Shown one piece after another: positions 30,473-39,318 of a stretch of 64,000 nt of DNA. The DNA is taken from positions 90,711-154,710 of the forward strand of contig DDVW01000070.1 in assembly GCA_002345545.1 (NCBI GenBank), given 5' to 3'. Origin of the DNA: Stenotrophomonas sp. UBA2302 (GTDB taxonomy: Bacteria; Pseudomonadota; Gammaproteobacteria; Xanthomonadales; Xanthomonadaceae). A model generated the notes under the pieces. It was not told the origin of the DNA. It was given only the letters and a program-made list of their open reading frames with translations, and did no database searches. Each line of letters begins with the position of its first letter. Within the stretch, counting starts at the first letter, position 1. The position numbers and the translations under genes are program-made.

Positions 30473-31921
30473 TCAGCTGTTCTCCAGCAGGAAACGCGCC
30501 TTGCCCGCCTGTGGCGTCTGCGGGAACTGCTGCAGGATCAGCTGCAGCAGCCGCTGCTGTCCGGCCACGGCCGAGCGCTCGCCCTGCCCCAATGCCAAGC
30601 GCAGCCAGCGCTGCGCCTGTTCCTCGGCCGGCAGCATCGTAGCCGATTGCAACGCAGTCTCGGCCTCCTGCAGCCAGCCAGCCTTGAGGCAGCGCTCGAA
30701 TACCGCCGCAGCCGCATCCGCCGTCACTCCGTTCTCAAGCAGCTCCTTGACCACGTTCCGCTGGGCGGCCAGCTCGGCGGCCGAACCCGCCTCCAGCGCC
30801 AGCACCGCGATACCCCGCGCCTGCTGCACGGCGCGCTGCCCGGCATTGCCGGCAACCCGATAGCGGGCCAGCGCAATGTCCATGCGTTGCGGCTGCTCGC
30901 CTGCCAACTCGGCCAGCAGCCGCTCGGTCGCGGCGTTCTCCAGCCGCCCCATATGCTGCTGTGCCAGCTCCCAGCGCGCGTCCACGGCATCGGGCGCACG
31001 CTCATCGGCCATGAAGTCCTCGCGCGTCTGCCGCGTCAGTACCAGTACCGCCCCCATCAAAGCGCCGCTTACCAGGCCGCCGGCATGTGCATCGAAACCG
31101 ATGCCGGCAGTACGGTTGAACAACAGGTTGTAGAGCTCCCAGCCCAGCCACAGCGGCAGCAGCCAGATCGCCGGCGCGCGCACATAGTCGAACACCACCC
31201 CGAACCAGTAGAAGAAGCGCACCGGGCGACGACCCCAGACCACGCAGAACGCGCCCATCAGCGCCGCGACCGCACCGGATGCTCCCAAGCCGCCACCGGC
31301 ATCGCCCCAGCGCCACCACAGGCTCGCCACACTGGCGCCAAACGCACCCAGCAGATAGACGCCAAGGAAACGCCAGCCGCCCAGCGCCCCTTCCAGCAAC
31401 AGGCCCAATGCCACCAGGAACAGCATGTTGCCGAACAGGTGCATCACCCCGCCATGCAGGAAGGCCGAGGACAGCATCCGCCACGGCGACCACTCCGAAC
31501 TGCGCAGCAGATGGCGCAGCGTGAACACCTCGTCCAGCTGCGCCTGGTAGCGCTGCCGCAACGGCGACCAGGCCGCGCGTTGCGCGTCGGATTCGAACAG
31601 GCTGCCTTCCTCCAGTGCCGCCAGGAAAGACACATCGCTGAGCGTGGACATCGCCACAAAGCCGGCGCGCCGGGCCGGCGGCATCGCCTCCAGCTCGGCC
31701 AGCCGCTCATGCTGCGCGGTGAAGCGCAGATGCTTCTCGTAGGCCGGCAGCTCGTAACCGGCCAGCTCCGATTGCAGGTACCAGCCCTGCGCGGCCGCGA
31801 GCTTGGCATCGTCACCGGCCTGCCAGCCGAAAAACACCAGCACGTTGACCATCACCAGCAGCATCGTCACCAGCGGGAACGTAGCCAGGTTCAGCGGCTT
31901 GTGCAGCGGCACGATCAGCAT
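30473..31921 (-). CDS. Rhomboid family intramembrane serine protease with long insertions
   Basis: A 482-residue protein containing a six-helix rhomboid core. The catalytic dyad is S215 (GASG) and H279 (DAHAGG), and the oxyanion residues H161/N165 are in [10 protein letters not shown]. Rhomboids cut membrane proteins within or near their membrane segments. Unusual features are a soluble region of about 100 residues between the first two helices (about 36-140) and a 180-residue helical tail after the core with TPR-like spacing, which may bind substrates or partners. It is divergent from greB and convergent with the DUF4013/TPR gene. Confidence 0.9.
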   Translation of the reverse strand: MLIVPLHKPLNLATFPLVTMLLVMVNVLVFFGWQAGDDAKLAAAQGWYLQSELAGYELPAYEKHLRFTAQHERLAELEAMPPARRAGFVAMSTLSDVSFLAALEEGSLFESDAQRAAWSPLRQRYQAQLDEVFTLRHLLRSSEWSPWRMLSSAFLHGGVMHLFGNMLFLVALGLLLEGALGGWRFLGVYLLGAFGASVASLWWRWGDAGGGLGASGAVAALMGAFCVVWGRRPVRFFYWFGVVFDYVRAPAIWLLPLWLGWELYNLLFNRTAGIGFDAHAGGLVSGALMGAVLVLTRQTREDFMADERAPDAVDARWELAQQHMGRLENAATERLLAELAGEQPQRMDIALARYRVAGNAGQRAVQQARGIAVLALEAGSAAELAAQRNVVKELLENGVTADAAAAVFERCLKAGWLQEAETALQSATMLPAEEQAQRWLRLALGQGERSAVAGQQRLLQLILQQFPQTPQAGKARFLLENS

Positions 31922-32022
31922 CGGGGGACTCCATGTCGGAACGCCGCAGCTTCAGCCATCCATTGGCCTTGCGCAAGAATCCGGGGCTACCATGCCGGCA
32001 CCTTGAAGAACGTGTTCTGCCA

Positions 32023-32529
32023 ATGAGCCGCTGGCGTCCTCCCGCTGAAAAAAGCACTGCGCTGATCACCGCGCAAGGCCATGCCCGCCTGAAAAGCGAA
32101 CTGGACGAGCTGTGGCGCCAGCGCCGGCCCGAAGTGGTCAAGGCGTTGGCGACAGCCGCCGCGGAAGGCGACCGCTCGGAGAACGCCGAATACACCTACC
32201 GCAAGAAGCAGCTCGGCGAGATCGACCGTCGCGTGCGCTACCTGAGCAAGCGGCTGGAAGTGCTGCGGGTGGTGGATACACCACCCAGTGATCCGGCGGC
32301 GGTGTTCTTCGGCGCGACGGTGGAACTGGAGAACGTGGACTCCGGCGAGATCCATCTGTATCGCATCGTCGGCCCCGACGAGACCGATGCGGCCAAGGGC
32401 TGGATCAGCATCGATTCGCCGCTGGCACGCGCACTGCTGAAGAAGCGCGTGGATGACGAATTCAACGTCGAACTTCCCGCCGGGCCGCATACATTCGCGC
32501 TGCTGTCGGTCACCTACGGGAGTGCCTGA
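32023..32529 (+). CDS. greB: Transcription elongation factor GreB
   Basis: GreB enters the RNA polymerase secondary channel and stimulates cleavage of backtracked transcripts. The N-terminal coiled coil carries the acidic tip residues D50 and E53 in [17 protein letters not shown], and the C-terminal FKBP-like domain ends with the usual hydrophobic strands. The start [16 protein letters not shown] at 32023 gives 168 residues, slightly longer than E. coli GreB; the upstream in-frame extension is not conserved-looking. The basic N-terminus and [21 protein letters not shown] favour GreB over GreA. Confidence 0.93.
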   Translation: MSRWRPPAEKSTALITAQGHARLKSELDELWRQRRPEVVKALATAAAEGDRSENAEYTYRKKQLGEIDRRVRYLSKRLEVLRVVDTPPSDPAAVFFGATVELENVDSGEIHLYRIVGPDETDAAKGWISIDSPLARALLKKRVDDEFNVELPAGPHTFALLSVTYGSA

Positions 32530-32556
32530 AAGGCGGCCAATCCGCGCAGTTTCAAC

Positions 32557-32576
32557 GTACGCATGCGCATGCATAC
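32557..32576. repeat. 20-bp palindrome upstream of degV
   Basis: A core GCATGCGCATGC (32561-32572) is a perfect palindrome and is extended by GTAC and ATAC flanks with one mismatched pair. It lies 124 bp before the DegV gene in otherwise featureless DNA and could be an operator or a methylation-rich site. No partner protein is suggested by context. Confidence 0.4.
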
Positions 32577-32699
32577 CTGGCATCCGCATCGTGGAATCAA
32601 GCACCTGCATCCTCCTGCCACGACCACACCTGCCCGCCATTGACCCATGCGCGCGCGGCATGCAACGTCCCGTGCCTGGAGATCATCAAGGGAATGGGA

Positions 32700-33710
32700 A
32701 TGCAGATGCTTGAAACGGAAGCCGCCACGCTGGAAGTCGCCCCCGCCCGCAGCACGCGTCAGCCGGCACGGACCGGCATCGTCATCGATGCCTCCTGCGA
32801 TGTGGGCCCCGGCCTGCTTGCCAGCCCGGACGTGGCGGTGATCCCGATCCCGATCCGGATCGGCAACAGCACCTACATCGACCAGCACGATGCCGAGGCC
32901 ACCGCCCGCTACATGCGCGAGAACGCCAACGGAGAAGGTGCCTCCGGGCAGTCGCTGCCGCTGGACGCGGCGCAGATGAGCAGCCTGTTCCTGGAGCACT
33001 TCGCGCTGGACTACGACTCGGTCTACTGCCTGACCATCACCGCCACCCGCAGCCCGATCTTCGAGGCCGCCAGCCATGGCAGCGTGCTGGCGACCAGTGC
33101 CATCCGCAGCGCGCGGCAGGCCAAAGGCATCCTGCGCCCGTTCCAGTTCCGGGTCATCGACACCCGCAACATGTTCGCCGGCTCCGGTATTCCGGCGATG
33201 GCATTGCAGGACATGCTGCAGGCGCGGATACCGGCGCGTGACATCCGCGGTGCGCTGCTGCGCATCATCGACGCCACACACACCTATTACGTTCCCGACA
33301 ACCTGGGCTATGCCCGCGCCCGTTCCCGTGTCCGCGGCGACCGCAGCATCAGCCTGGCCAGCGTGCTGCTGGGCGGCGCGCTGGACATCAAGCCGATCGT
33401 GCTCGGCCGGCAAGGCGATACCCGCCCGGTCGGCAAGTACCGCGGCCGCAGTGAGGCCTGGGCGCGCCTGCTCAGCTTCGCCGCCGCACAGGTGCGCCGC
33501 GGGCTGCATACCCCGCACCTGATCCTGTCCTATGCCGGTGCGCTGCAGGAGCTGCAGGCCGCTCCGGCGCTGGACGCACTGCGCGTGGCCTGCAACGAGC
33601 ACGGCGTCAACCTGCATGTGCTGTCGATGAGCATCACCGGCATGATGAACATCGGCCCGGGCGGACTCACCCTGGCCTTCGCCGGCGATACCCAGGGCCA
33701 CCAGCCCTGA
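32700..33710 (+). CDS. DegV family fatty-acid-binding protein
   Basis: A 336-residue protein of the DegV fold. Family elements include the opening GIVIDASCDVGPGLL, the VIPIPIRIGNSTYID strand with its following phosphate-like binding turn, the SGQSLP loop and the GALDIKPIV segment. DegV/FakB proteins hold a single fatty acid; in Gram-positives they present it to a kinase. No FakA-like kinase is encoded nearby, so the partner is unknown. Several closely spaced ATGs exist (32694, 32700, 32706); 32700 has AAGGGA and ATGGGA at fair spacing. The start is uncertain by a few codons. Confidence 0.85.
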   Translation: MQMLETEAATLEVAPARSTRQPARTGIVIDASCDVGPGLLASPDVAVIPIPIRIGNSTYIDQHDAEATARYMRENANGEGASGQSLPLDAAQMSSLFLEHFALDYDSVYCLTITATRSPIFEAASHGSVLATSAIRSARQAKGILRPFQFRVIDTRNMFAGSGIPAMALQDMLQARIPARDIRGALLRIIDATHTYYVPDNLGYARARSRVRGDRSISLASVLLGGALDIKPIVLGRQGDTRPVGKYRGRSEAWARLLSFAAAQVRRGLHTPHLILSYAGALQELQAAPALDALRVACNEHGVNLHVLSMSITGMMNIGPGGLTLAFAGDTQGHQP

Positions 33711-33728
33711 TTGCCACGCCATGAACAG

Positions 33729-33760
33729 GAAAGCCCGGGCGATCCCCTGCCCGGGCTTTC
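33729..33760. terminator. Bidirectional terminator between degV and S46 peptidase gene
   Basis: A perfect 12-base stem, GAAAGCCCGGGC and GCCCGGGCTTTC, with an 8-base loop between convergent genes. The A- and T-rich ends serve both directions. Confidence 0.8.
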
Positions 33761-33779
33761 GATGCGGTACCGCCGAGGC

Positions 33780-35945
33780 TTACTTCGAGGCGGCGTCCAT
33801 TTCCTTCAGCAGCTGCGGCGCCGGCGCCACTTCCTGCATGATCCAGCGCATGTAGCGCTCGTCCACCGAGATCATGCGGGTCATCACCGGGTCGAACACC
33901 CAGTTGCTGGCGACCGACTCCCAGATGCCGTCAAACGCCAGACCGACCAGGCGGCCGTGCGCGTCCAGCACCGGCGAGCCGGAGTTGCCGCCGGTGATGT
34001 CCAGATCCGACAGGAAGTTCACCGGCACGCTGCCGATGCGCGAATCCTCCAGACCACCGTACCGCTTGGCCTTGACCGCTTCCAGCAGCGCCTTGGGCGA
34101 ATCGAACGGATCGGCGCCGGTTTCCTTGGCGACGATGCCTTCCAGATCGGTGAAGGCCGGCTGCTGCGTGCCATCCAGACCGGTGTAGCCCTTCACGTTG
34201 CCGAAGGTGATGCGCAGCGACAGGTTGGCGTCCGGATAGACGAACTCGCCCTTGCTCTTCTTGTAGTCGGCGATGGCCTGCAGGAACAGCGGCCGCGCCA
34301 CCAGCTCCTCGCCCATGCGCAGCTTGCGCTGGTGCTCCAGCTCCAGCAGCGCCGGCATCACCGCCACCGCGTACTGGATGGCCGGATCGGTGCTGGTCTC
34401 GAACGCGGCCTTGTCGGCGTTGAGCCACTTCAGGCGCTCGTCCAGGTTGCCCAGCGTGGAACCGTCCAGCCGCGCCACCGCCGCATCCACGGCCTTGGCA
34501 TCGCTGCCGCCGACCCAGCGGTCGAACGCCGGCAGGCGCTGCGCGGCGGGCAGCTGCACGTACTGCTGCAGCCAGTACTGCTGGAACTGGCGGTCCATCG
34601 CCGCCACGTAGCGGCGGTCCATCTGCTTCAGGCCGCCCTCGATGGTCGGCAGGTCGCGCTCCTGATAGCCCTCTTCGCGCTGCGCGTCCGGCTTGGCCTT
34701 CTCGATCGCCAGCCGGTACAGGCGCACGGCGGTGCCCAGCGTGCCGGTGCGGTTGAGCATGGCCAGGTCCAGATCACGCGCCTGGTTGGCGCGGGCCTGC
34801 TGGCCCAGCGCCTGCAGCTGCGCGTAGGCGTCCAGCGCCGGCTTGCCGGCGTCCCCCTGGCCGCGCAGCCACTCCAGCACCGCGGCCTCTTCCTTCTGCT
34901 TGTGGGCCAGCACGTTGTTGCGCTTGAAGCCGTCCAGCTGGCCGTCGTAGTTCTTGCTGGTGTTGTTCCAGCCGGCCATGCTGGCGGCGTACTTCACCGC
35001 GATGTCCTTGTTGTCCTTGCTCGCCGCCTCGACCAGCGCGATCTGGTCCTTGTAGGCCTTGGCGATGGTCGGGTAGCTCCAGTTGGCGGTGTTCTCGAAC
35101 TCGCTGACCAGCGCGTAGCGGTCGGTACGGCCCGGGTAGCCGGCCACCATCACGAAATCACCCTCGCCCAGCGGCTGGTTGGCCAGCTTCAGCCAATGCT
35201 TGGGCTGGTACGGCACGTTGTCGGCGGCAAACGCGGCCGGCTTGCCGTCCTTGCCGACATAGGCGCGGTAGAACGCGAAGTCGCCGGTGTGGCGCGGCCA
35301 CATCCAGTTGTCGATATCGCCACCGAACTTGCCGACGCTGCCCGGCGGTGCATAGGCCAGGCGCACGTCGCGGATTTCCATGTTCTTGAACAGGCGGTAG
35401 GTGTTGCCGCCGGAGAAGCTGTACAGCTTGCAGCTGTAGGCGTCGTCGACCTCGCACTGGGCGATGGCCTGCTTCTCGAACGCTTCCAGCGCCTCGGTGC
35501 GCTTGAGCGGGTCGTTGCCGGCGGCGGCGATGGCGGCCCTGGCCTGCTGGGTGACATCGGTGATGTCATCGAGCACGTAGATGCGCGCGTTCGGGCCGGC
35601 GCTCAGTTCGTCGCTGAGGGCCGGTGCGTTGAAGCCGTCGGTGATCAGGTTCTTCTCGGCGGTGGAGTTGAGCTGGATCGCACCGTAGGCACAGTGGTGG
35701 TTGGTCACCACCAGCCCCTGCGGCGAGACGAAGCTGGCGGTGCAGCCACCCAGCGCCACGACCGCGCCCATCGGGTCACCGGTCAGGTTGCTCAGCTGCA
35801 GCGGATCGAGCTTCAGCCCGGCTTTCATCAGCGGCCCGGCGATCTCCGGCAGCTGCTGCGGCACCCACATGCCCTCGGCGGCCTGCGCGGTATGGGCCAG
35901 GCCAAGGCCGGCGACGACGGAAAGAGCAAGGAGGTTCAGACGCAT
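33780..35945 (-). CDS. S46 family dipeptidyl peptidase, DPP7-like
   Basis: A 721-residue exported serine exopeptidase. After a signal peptide (cleavage near AQAAEG, residue 22), the chymotrypsin-like fold carries H84 (TNHHC), D222 (HTGDFAFYR) and S655 (GGNSGSP) as the likely catalytic triad, by alignment in my memory with Pseudoxanthomonas DAP BII. The S1 pocket position about 18 residues after the serine is glycine (G673, in AFDGIW), the DPP7-type residue for hydrophobic P1 side chains, where DPP11 has arginine. It should release dipeptides from peptides in the periplasm. The start MRLNLLALSVVAG at 35945 gives a good signal peptide. Confidence 0.93.
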   Translation of the reverse strand: MRLNLLALSVVAGLGLAHTAQAAEGMWVPQQLPEIAGPLMKAGLKLDPLQLSNLTGDPMGAVVALGGCTASFVSPQGLVVTNHHCAYGAIQLNSTAEKNLITDGFNAPALSDELSAGPNARIYVLDDITDVTQQARAAIAAAGNDPLKRTEALEAFEKQAIAQCEVDDAYSCKLYSFSGGNTYRLFKNMEIRDVRLAYAPPGSVGKFGGDIDNWMWPRHTGDFAFYRAYVGKDGKPAAFAADNVPYQPKHWLKLANQPLGEGDFVMVAGYPGRTDRYALVSEFENTANWSYPTIAKAYKDQIALVEAASKDNKDIAVKYAASMAGWNNTSKNYDGQLDGFKRNNVLAHKQKEEAAVLEWLRGQGDAGKPALDAYAQLQALGQQARANQARDLDLAMLNRTGTLGTAVRLYRLAIEKAKPDAQREEGYQERDLPTIEGGLKQMDRRYVAAMDRQFQQYWLQQYVQLPAAQRLPAFDRWVGGSDAKAVDAAVARLDGSTLGNLDERLKWLNADKAAFETSTDPAIQYAVAVMPALLELEHQRKLRMGEELVARPLFLQAIADYKKSKGEFVYPDANLSLRITFGNVKGYTGLDGTQQPAFTDLEGIVAKETGADPFDSPKALLEAVKAKRYGGLEDSRIGSVPVNFLSDLDITGGNSGSPVLDAHGRLVGLAFDGIWESVASNWVFDPVMTRMISVDERYMRWIMQEVAPAPQLLKEMDAASK

Positions 35946-36042
35946 GCAGGTGTCCCCGAAGAATGGAAGGCCCGATTGTAGCGGTTGCAACTGTCACCGT
36001 TCCGCATGATCGGCCGGCTGCAGGCAGTTTCGAACGAAAGCA

Positions 36043-36048
36043 TATAAT
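36043..36048 (+). promoter_or_regulatory. -10 element of tdh promoter
   Basis: A perfect TATAAT lies 54 bases before the tdh start in GC-rich surroundings. No good -35 sits 16-18 bases upstream, so an activator may be needed. Confidence 0.5.
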
Positions 36049-36096
36049 CGGCGGCACATTCCACACCGCGGTTTTCCGGCAATGACACAGAACACG

Positions 36097-37119
36097 ATGC
36101 GCGCGCTGGTCAAGCGCGAAGCGGCCAAGGGCATCTGGATGGAGGAGGTGCCGGTCCCGGTGCCGGGCCCCAACGAGGTGCTGATCAAGCTGGAGAAGAC
36201 CGCCATCTGCGGCACCGACCTGCACATCTACCTGTGGGACGAGTGGAGCCAGCGCACGATCAAGCCGGGGCTGACCATCGGTCACGAATTCGTCGGCCGC
36301 ATCGCGCAGATCGGCCCGGGCGTGACCGGCTATGAGCTCGGCCAGCGCGTCTCGGCCGAAGGCCACATCGTCTGCGGCCATTGCCGCAACTGCCGTGGCG
36401 GCCGCCCGCACCTGTGCCCGAACACCGTCGGCATCGGCGTCAACGTCAACGGCGCCTTTGCCGAATACATGGTGATGCCGGCATCCAACCTGTGGCCGAT
36501 CCCGGACCAGATCCCGTCCGAGCTGGCCGCGTTCTTCGACCCCTACGGCAACGCCGCGCACTGCGCGCTGGAGTTCGACGTGATCGGCGAGGACGTGCTG
36601 ATCACCGGTGCCGGCCCGATCGGCATCATCGCCGCGGGCATCTGCAAGCACATCGGTGCGCGCAACGTGGTGGTCACCGACGTCAATGATTTCCGCCTGA
36701 AGCTGGCCGCCGACATGGGCGCCACCCGCGTGGTCAACGTCGCCAACACCTCGCTCAAGGACGTGATGGCCGAACTGCACATGGAAGGCTTCGACGTCGG
36801 CCTGGAAATGAGCGGCAACCCGCGCGCCTTCAACGACATGCTCGACTGCATGTACCACGGCGGCAAGATCGCCATGCTCGGCATCATGCCCAAGGGCGCG
36901 GGCTGTGACTGGGACAAGATCATCTTCAAGGGTCTGACCGTGCAGGGCATCTACGGCCGCAAGATGTACGAGACCTGGTACAAGATGACCCAGCTGGTGC
37001 TGAGCGGCTTCCCGCTCGGCAAGGTGATGACCCACCAGCTGCCGATCGACGACTTCCAGAAGGGCTTTGACCTGATGGAACAGGGCAAGGCCGGCAAGGT
37101 CGTGCTGAGCTGGAACTGA
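36097..37119 (+). CDS. tdh: L-threonine 3-dehydrogenase
   Basis: Tdh oxidises threonine to 2-amino-3-ketobutyrate with NAD+; the product is cleaved by Kbl. It is a zinc medium-chain dehydrogenase: catalytic-zinc ligands in CGTDLH and IGHEF, four structural cysteines in [15 protein letters not shown], and the NAD-binding [11 protein letters not shown]. The start [15 protein letters not shown] at 36097 places the zinc cysteine at residue 38 as in E. coli Tdh, giving 340 residues; an ATG five codons upstream (36082) is also possible. Its partner kbl lies 5.3 kb away on the same strand, separated by the torF and sulfate-uptake genes. Confidence 0.96.
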   Translation: MRALVKREAAKGIWMEEVPVPVPGPNEVLIKLEKTAICGTDLHIYLWDEWSQRTIKPGLTIGHEFVGRIAQIGPGVTGYELGQRVSAEGHIVCGHCRNCRGGRPHLCPNTVGIGVNVNGAFAEYMVMPASNLWPIPDQIPSELAAFFDPYGNAAHCALEFDVIGEDVLITGAGPIGIIAAGICKHIGARNVVVTDVNDFRLKLAADMGATRVVNVANTSLKDVMAELHMEGFDVGLEMSGNPRAFNDMLDCMYHGGKIAMLGIMPKGAGCDWDKIIFKGLTVQGIYGRKMYETWYKMTQLVLSGFPLGKVMTHQLPIDDFQKGFDLMEQGKAGKVVLSWN

Positions 37120-37138
37120 TCCGCATCGGGTGACAACC

Positions 37139-37162
37139 GAAAGGCGCCGCACGGCACCTTTC
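37139..37162 (+). terminator. Terminator of tdh
   Basis: GAAAGGCGCC and GGCACCTTTC form a 10-base stem with one mismatch and a GCAC loop, 19 bases after the tdh stop. Confidence 0.6.
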
Positions 37163-37207
37163 GCGTAGATGCAGGAGCCATGGCGTTCGAAGGCATTCGA
37201 AGGCGTC

Positions 37208-37231
37208 TGCAGGAGCGGCGCAAGCCGCGAA
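37208..37231 (+). repeat. REP-like repeat unit, forward copy
   Basis: This 24-base unit starts TGCAGGAGCGGCG and ends AGCCGCGAA. It matches, in inverse orientation and with two differences, the unit at 37276-37300. The pair forms a 93-bp BIME-like element between tdh and torF. Just upstream (37182-37205) is a short tandem of GGCRTTCGAA. Confidence 0.65.
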
Positions 37232-37275
37232 ACTATTGGCCGTCAGATGGCATGAGTGCCTGCCATTTCCCCCGG

Positions 37276-37300
37276 CTTCGCGGCTGACGCCGCTCCTGCA
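37276..37300 (-). repeat. REP-like repeat unit, inverted copy
   Basis: Inverted partner of the unit at 37208-37231. REP sequences of this type, mobilised by RAYT transposases elsewhere in a genome, are common in Xanthomonadaceae and pseudomonads. No RAYT gene lies in this window. Confidence 0.65.
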
Positions 37301-37363
37301 AAAACAGCAACAGGACCCGCTTCGCGCTTCCGTGGTCGCTCCGGCAGACAGCGGCGGGGCATG

Positions 37364-37389
37364 AAAAAGGCGCCTTGCGGCGCCTTTTT
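37364..37389. terminator. Bidirectional terminator downstream of torF
   Basis: A perfect 11-base stem, AAAAAGGCGCC and GGCGCCTTTTT, with TTGC loop. It ends torF on the minus strand and may back up tdh termination on the plus strand. Confidence 0.85.
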
Positions 37390-37411
37390 CCTTGCAACCA
37401 TCAACCCGGGA

Positions 37412-38161
37412 TCAGGGCACGTCCACCGACACGGTGAACACCACGCCCGGCTTGTAGGTGTCCGAATCGCGGCGCAGCGACGGCGCGTCCGAACCGAAGG
37501 TGTCGTAGTAGCCCAGGGTCGCGGTGGCCGGGCCGAACGCCTTGGACACCGAGATCGAGCCGTCGTAGTAGTCCTCACGGCGCGGCCATTCGTCACCGTC
37601 GGCCTTGATGGTGGTGTAGCCGGCCGAGGCGCCGATCGAGAAGCCGCTCTCGCCGATGTCGTAGCTGGCTTCCAGCCCCGTGTAGGTCTGCTCGGCGCCG
37701 CTGTTGCTGTAGTCGTCGGTGTAGCCCAGCAGGCCGCTGACGGTCATCGGGCCGGTCCAGGTGACCTTGGCCAAGTATTCGTTGTAGTCGATATCGCCGT
37801 AACCGCTGGAGGCGCCTTCGTAGGTGTAACGGTTCACACCCAGGTCCAGGTTCCAGCTGTCGGACAGGTCCTTGCTCCAGCCGATGTTGTAATCGACTTC
37901 GAAATTCGGGCCGCCGTCGCCAAAATCGACGTTCGAGCCCCACACGCCCACGTACAGGCCGAACGGTGCGCTGTAGCTGGCCCCGGCCTGGAACGCCGGG
38001 CCGTTGTCGGTCTGCGACACGCCACGGAACACGTAATCGGTGGTGACCGTTGCGTTGAAGCTGAACGGGGAGGCGGTTTCCTCGCTCTCCTGGGCGCTGA
38101 GGGCAAACGGAACGGACAACAGGGCGGCACAGGCAACAGCAACAAGGCGCTTGTTGTGCAT
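37412..38161 (-). CDS. TorF family outer-membrane porin-like protein
   Basis: A 249-residue protein with a signal peptide (cleaved near LSAQES, residue 23) followed by alternating beta strands of an outer-membrane barrel. The motif SFNATVTTDYVFRGVSQTD is characteristic of the TorF (formerly Gcw_chp) family of putative porins. The substrate is unknown. The start at 38161 has a GGAG ribosome binding site; the upstream in-frame extension is not coding. A TTGCAA-N17-TAAAAA promoter overlapped by a 28-bp inverted repeat lies just upstream, pointing to repressor control. Confidence 0.85.
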   Translation of the reverse strand: MHNKRLVAVACAALLSVPFALSAQESEETASPFSFNATVTTDYVFRGVSQTDNGPAFQAGASYSAPFGLYVGVWGSNVDFGDGGPNFEVDYNIGWSKDLSDSWNLDLGVNRYTYEGASSGYGDIDYNEYLAKVTWTGPMTVSGLLGYTDDYSNSGAEQTYTGLEASYDIGESGFSIGASAGYTTIKADGDEWPRREDYYDGSISVSKAFGPATATLGYYDTFGSDAPSLRRDSDTYKPGVVFTVSVDVP

Positions 38162-38218
38162 CAGGGGACTCTCCAGGAAGTGGGGGATATCGAAACCGCA
38201 GCGGCTCCGATTCACGAA

Positions 38219-38247
38219 TTTTTAATCATATCGATATTGCATTGCAA
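38219..38247 (-). promoter_or_regulatory. torF promoter
   Basis: On the minus strand TTGCAA (38247-38242) and TAAAAA (38224-38219) are separated by 17 bases, about 58 bp upstream of the torF start. The spacer holds one arm of the inverted repeat 38230-38257. Confidence 0.55.
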
Positions 38248-38257
38248 CAATATCGAT
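38230..38257. promoter_or_regulatory. Inverted repeat over the torF promoter (probable operator)
   Basis: ATCGATATTG (38230-38239) and CAATATCGAT (38248-38257) are perfect inverse copies separated by 8 bases. The element is AT-rich in a GC-rich genome, overlaps the -35 and spacer of the torF promoter, and is too AT-rich and T-tract-poor for a terminator of cysA. A dimeric repressor is the natural reader, but I cannot name it. Confidence 0.55.
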
Positions 38258-38271
38258 CCCCACCCCCGGAT

Positions 38272-39318
38272 TCAGCCTCCCGCAACCGGGAACACGCCGT
38301 AGCGGCGCACCTGCAGATGCACGGTGCTGCCGGGCGCATAGGCCGGGGCCGCGGCCGGCAGTTCCAGCTCCAGCTCCGAGGCGTCGGCCTCAAGTCTTGC
38401 GCGCAGCCGGACCTTGCCACCACTGCGCTGCAACGCAGTCACCGTGGCCGGCCAGCCGCCCTCGCCCACCGCCAGATCCTCCGGTCGCACATAGAGCTCC
38501 ACCGCTCCCTCGTCGGCGCCGGTCGGCGGTACGGCCAGGCTGTCGCCGCCCACCAGCAAGCGGCCATCGCGCAGCTGCGCCGGCACCCGGTTGGCTTCGC
38601 CGACAAAGCCGTAGACGAACGGCGATACCGGGCTGTCGTAGACCTCGCCGGGGCTGCCGACCTGCTCGATGCGGCCACGGTTGAGGATGGCGACGCGGTC
38701 GGCCAGCTCCAGTGCCTCTTCCTGGTCGTGGGTGACAAACACCGTGGTCAGGCCGGTGCGGTCGTGCAGTTCCCGCAACCAGCGACGCAGGTCACGCCGC
38801 ACCTGTGCATCCAGTGCGCCGAACGGCTCGTCCAGCAGCAGCACCCGCGGCTCGATCGCCAGCGCGCGTGCCAAGGCCACGCGCTGGCGCTGGCCACCGG
38901 ACAGCTGCGCCGGGTAGCGCCCGCCTAGACCATCGAGCTGTACCAGCGACAGCAGCTCCTGCACGCGTGCATCGATGCGCGCCTTCGGCCAGCGCTCGGC
39001 GCGGCGTCGCACTTCCAGTCCGAAGGCGATATTGCCGCGCACGTCCAGGTGCCTGAACAGCGCGTAGTGCTGGAACACGAAGCCGGCCCGGCGCGCCTGC
39101 ACGCTCAGCGTGGTGGCATCCTCGCCATCGAACAGGATGCGGCCCTGCTCCGGCTGCTCCAGCCCGGCGATGGCCCGCAGCAAGGTGGTCTTGCCCGAGC
39201 CGGAAGGCCCCAGCAGCGCCAGCAGCTCGCCGCTGCGGATATCCAGGCTCACGCCATCGAGTGCGGGAAACGCGCCATAGCGCTTGCCCAGGTCTTGGAT
39301 ACGGATATTCATCGTCAT
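38272..39318 (-). CDS. cysA: Sulfate/thiosulfate ABC transporter ATP-binding protein
   Basis: CysA powers sulfate and thiosulfate import. Walker [10 protein letters not shown], signature LSGGQRQR, Walker [12 protein letters not shown] and the H-loop THDQEEA are all present, followed by a regulatory C-terminal beta domain (about 235-348, [10 protein letters not shown]). The ATG at 39318 overlaps the cysW stop codon as ATGA; 348 residues is normal. It is the last gene of sbp-cysT-cysW-cysA. An upstream in-frame extension of the reading frame runs antisense-like through cysW and is not used. Confidence 0.95.
   Translation of the reverse strand: MTMNIRIQDLGKRYGAFPALDGVSLDIRSGELLALLGPSGSGKTTLLRAIAGLEQPEQGRILFDGEDATTLSVQARRAGFVFQHYALFRHLDVRGNIAFGLEVRRRAERWPKARIDARVQELLSLVQLDGLGGRYPAQLSGGQRQRVALARALAIEPRVLLLDEPFGALDAQVRRDLRRWLRELHDRTGLTTVFVTHDQEEALELADRVAILNRGRIEQVGSPGEVYDSPVSPFVYGFVGEANRVPAQLRDGRLLVGGDSLAVPPTGADEGAVELYVRPEDLAVGEGGWPATVTALQRSGGKVRLRARLEADASELELELPAAAPAYAPGSTVHLQVRRYGVFPVAGG

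Noticed and set aside
33711..35981. 756-codon plus-strand frame opposite the S46 peptidase
   Set aside because: Antisense shadow; the minus strand has signal peptide, triad and full family length.
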